Origin: JAGQTE01 sp964648005
GTDB lineage: Bacteria; Actinomycetota; Acidimicrobiia; Acidimicrobiales; Acidimicrobilacustridaceae
Direction of reading: 5' to 3'
DNA: 20,588 bases
NCBI GenBank assembly: GCA_964648005.1
Contig: CAZYKR010000044.1
Location: 1 to 20,588, forward strand
The notes below the pieces were generated by a model, which had not been told where the DNA came from, made no database searches, and was given only the letters and a program-made list of their open reading frames with translations. The first letter of the stretch is position 1, and each line of letters opens with the position of its first letter. Positions 20,378-20,588 of the stretch are shown one piece after another. The position numbers were made by a program, and so were the translations under genes.

Positions 20378-20588
20378 ATGGCCGCTGCACTGTTCATCAT
20401 GCTGCGCGAGGGCTTCGAGGGGGCGCTCGTCGTCGCCGTGGTGCTGTTGTACCTGAAGCGCTCGGGGCGGGCGGATGCCCGGCGCCAGGTGTGGTGGGGG
20501 GTGGCGCTGGCGGTGGTGGTCTCCGCCGTCGTCGGCGTGGCCGTCCACCAGACGGTCGGCGGGCTGGAGGGGGCGGCGCGCGCTCGCG
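20378..20588 (+). CDS. FTR1/EfeU-type iron permease, N-terminal fragment cut by window edge
   Basis: Only the first 70 residues are present, starting at ATG 20378 (a GTG directly before it is also in frame). The first helix carries the family signature: MAAALFIMLREGFEGALVVA. The REGFE (REGLE-type) motif supplies glutamates that ligate Fe3+ in the FTR1/EfeU channel. A second hydrophobic segment follows (WWGVALAVVVSAVVGVAV, about 39-56). The full family has seven transmembrane helices and a second REGLE motif, which lie outside the window. Predicted to import ferric iron, normally with an oxidase or EfeO/EfeB partner that may follow downstream. The start appears leaderless, with no SD and a TANNNT eight bases ahead. 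Confidence 0.85.
   Translation, partial: MAAALFIMLREGFEGALVVAVVLLYLKRSGRADARRQVWWGVALAVVVSAVVGVAVHQTVGGLEGAARAR

Noticed and set aside
1..20588. Mobile elements, CRISPR arrays, tRNA or rRNA genes
   Set aside because: No transposase or integrase motifs, no regularly spaced repeats, no cloverleaf or rRNA signature found on reading both strands.

Overview
The window is very GC-rich (clearly above 70% by eye). It uses GTG as well as ATG starts, ATGA stop/start overlaps, several apparently leaderless genes and Thr/Pro-rich exported linkers. Together these point to a chromosomal segment of a high-GC actinomycete. The gene styles (M13 metallopeptidase, HTH-fused citrate synthase, ArsR-SRPBCC pairs, P450 with CaiB) recall Acidimicrobiia-type genomes, but that placement is inference. 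I see no rRNA, tRNA, CRISPR array, insertion sequence or phage gene. No gene-free stretch exceeds 300 bases.

Layout. 1-613 (-): C-terminally cut exported NHL-repeat protein. 744-2560 (-): GTG-start TetR regulator overlapping a cytochrome P450 by ATGA, divergent from a CaiB/BaiF CoA-transferase (2687-4174, +) across a twin 21-bp-spaced operator. 4200-5590 (-): ArsR-like regulator plus a two-part SRPBCC protein. 5667-5719: a perfect 22-bp-stem hairpin. 5828-6675 (-): a second ArsR/SRPBCC pair with a palindromic operator inside its promoter. 6820-8775 (+): M13 metallopeptidase. 8889-10181 (+): PAS-PAS-GGDEF diguanylate cyclase. 10215-11087 (-): alpha/beta-hydrolase lipoprotein. 11241-12281 (-): exported protein of unknown function. 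12511-14136 (+): membrane-tethered ECF sigma factor with built-in zinc anti-sigma-like motif. 14192-14824 (-): TetR regulator. 14896-16086 (-) and 16143-17396 (+): divergent citrate synthases, the second with an N-terminal DNA-binding domain. 17398-18474 (-): PHB-depolymerase/feruloyl-esterase-like lipoprotein. 18572-19333 (-): TauE/SafE permease, divergent from a LysR regulator (19405-20316, +). 20378-end (+): start of an FTR1-type iron permease.

How the genes may work together. The window is a series of compact regulator-effector modules. The most striking is the sigma-factor module. A one-piece sigma/ZAS/transmembrane/extracytoplasmic-sensor protein is transcribed divergently from a secreted protein, and both start regions carry the same bipartite motif (GTAAGGA, 14 nt, GGTCCTG). 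This suggests the sigma factor drives itself and a secreted target. The second is the citrate synthase pair, where an HTH-citrate synthase fusion sits beside two near-palindromes placed exactly over its own leaderless promoter. That would suit an enzyme that also controls its own gene and its paralogue. Several regulator genes appear leaderless, with a TANNNT box 6-8 nt before the start codon, whereas the effector genes behind them have Shine-Dalgarno sites.
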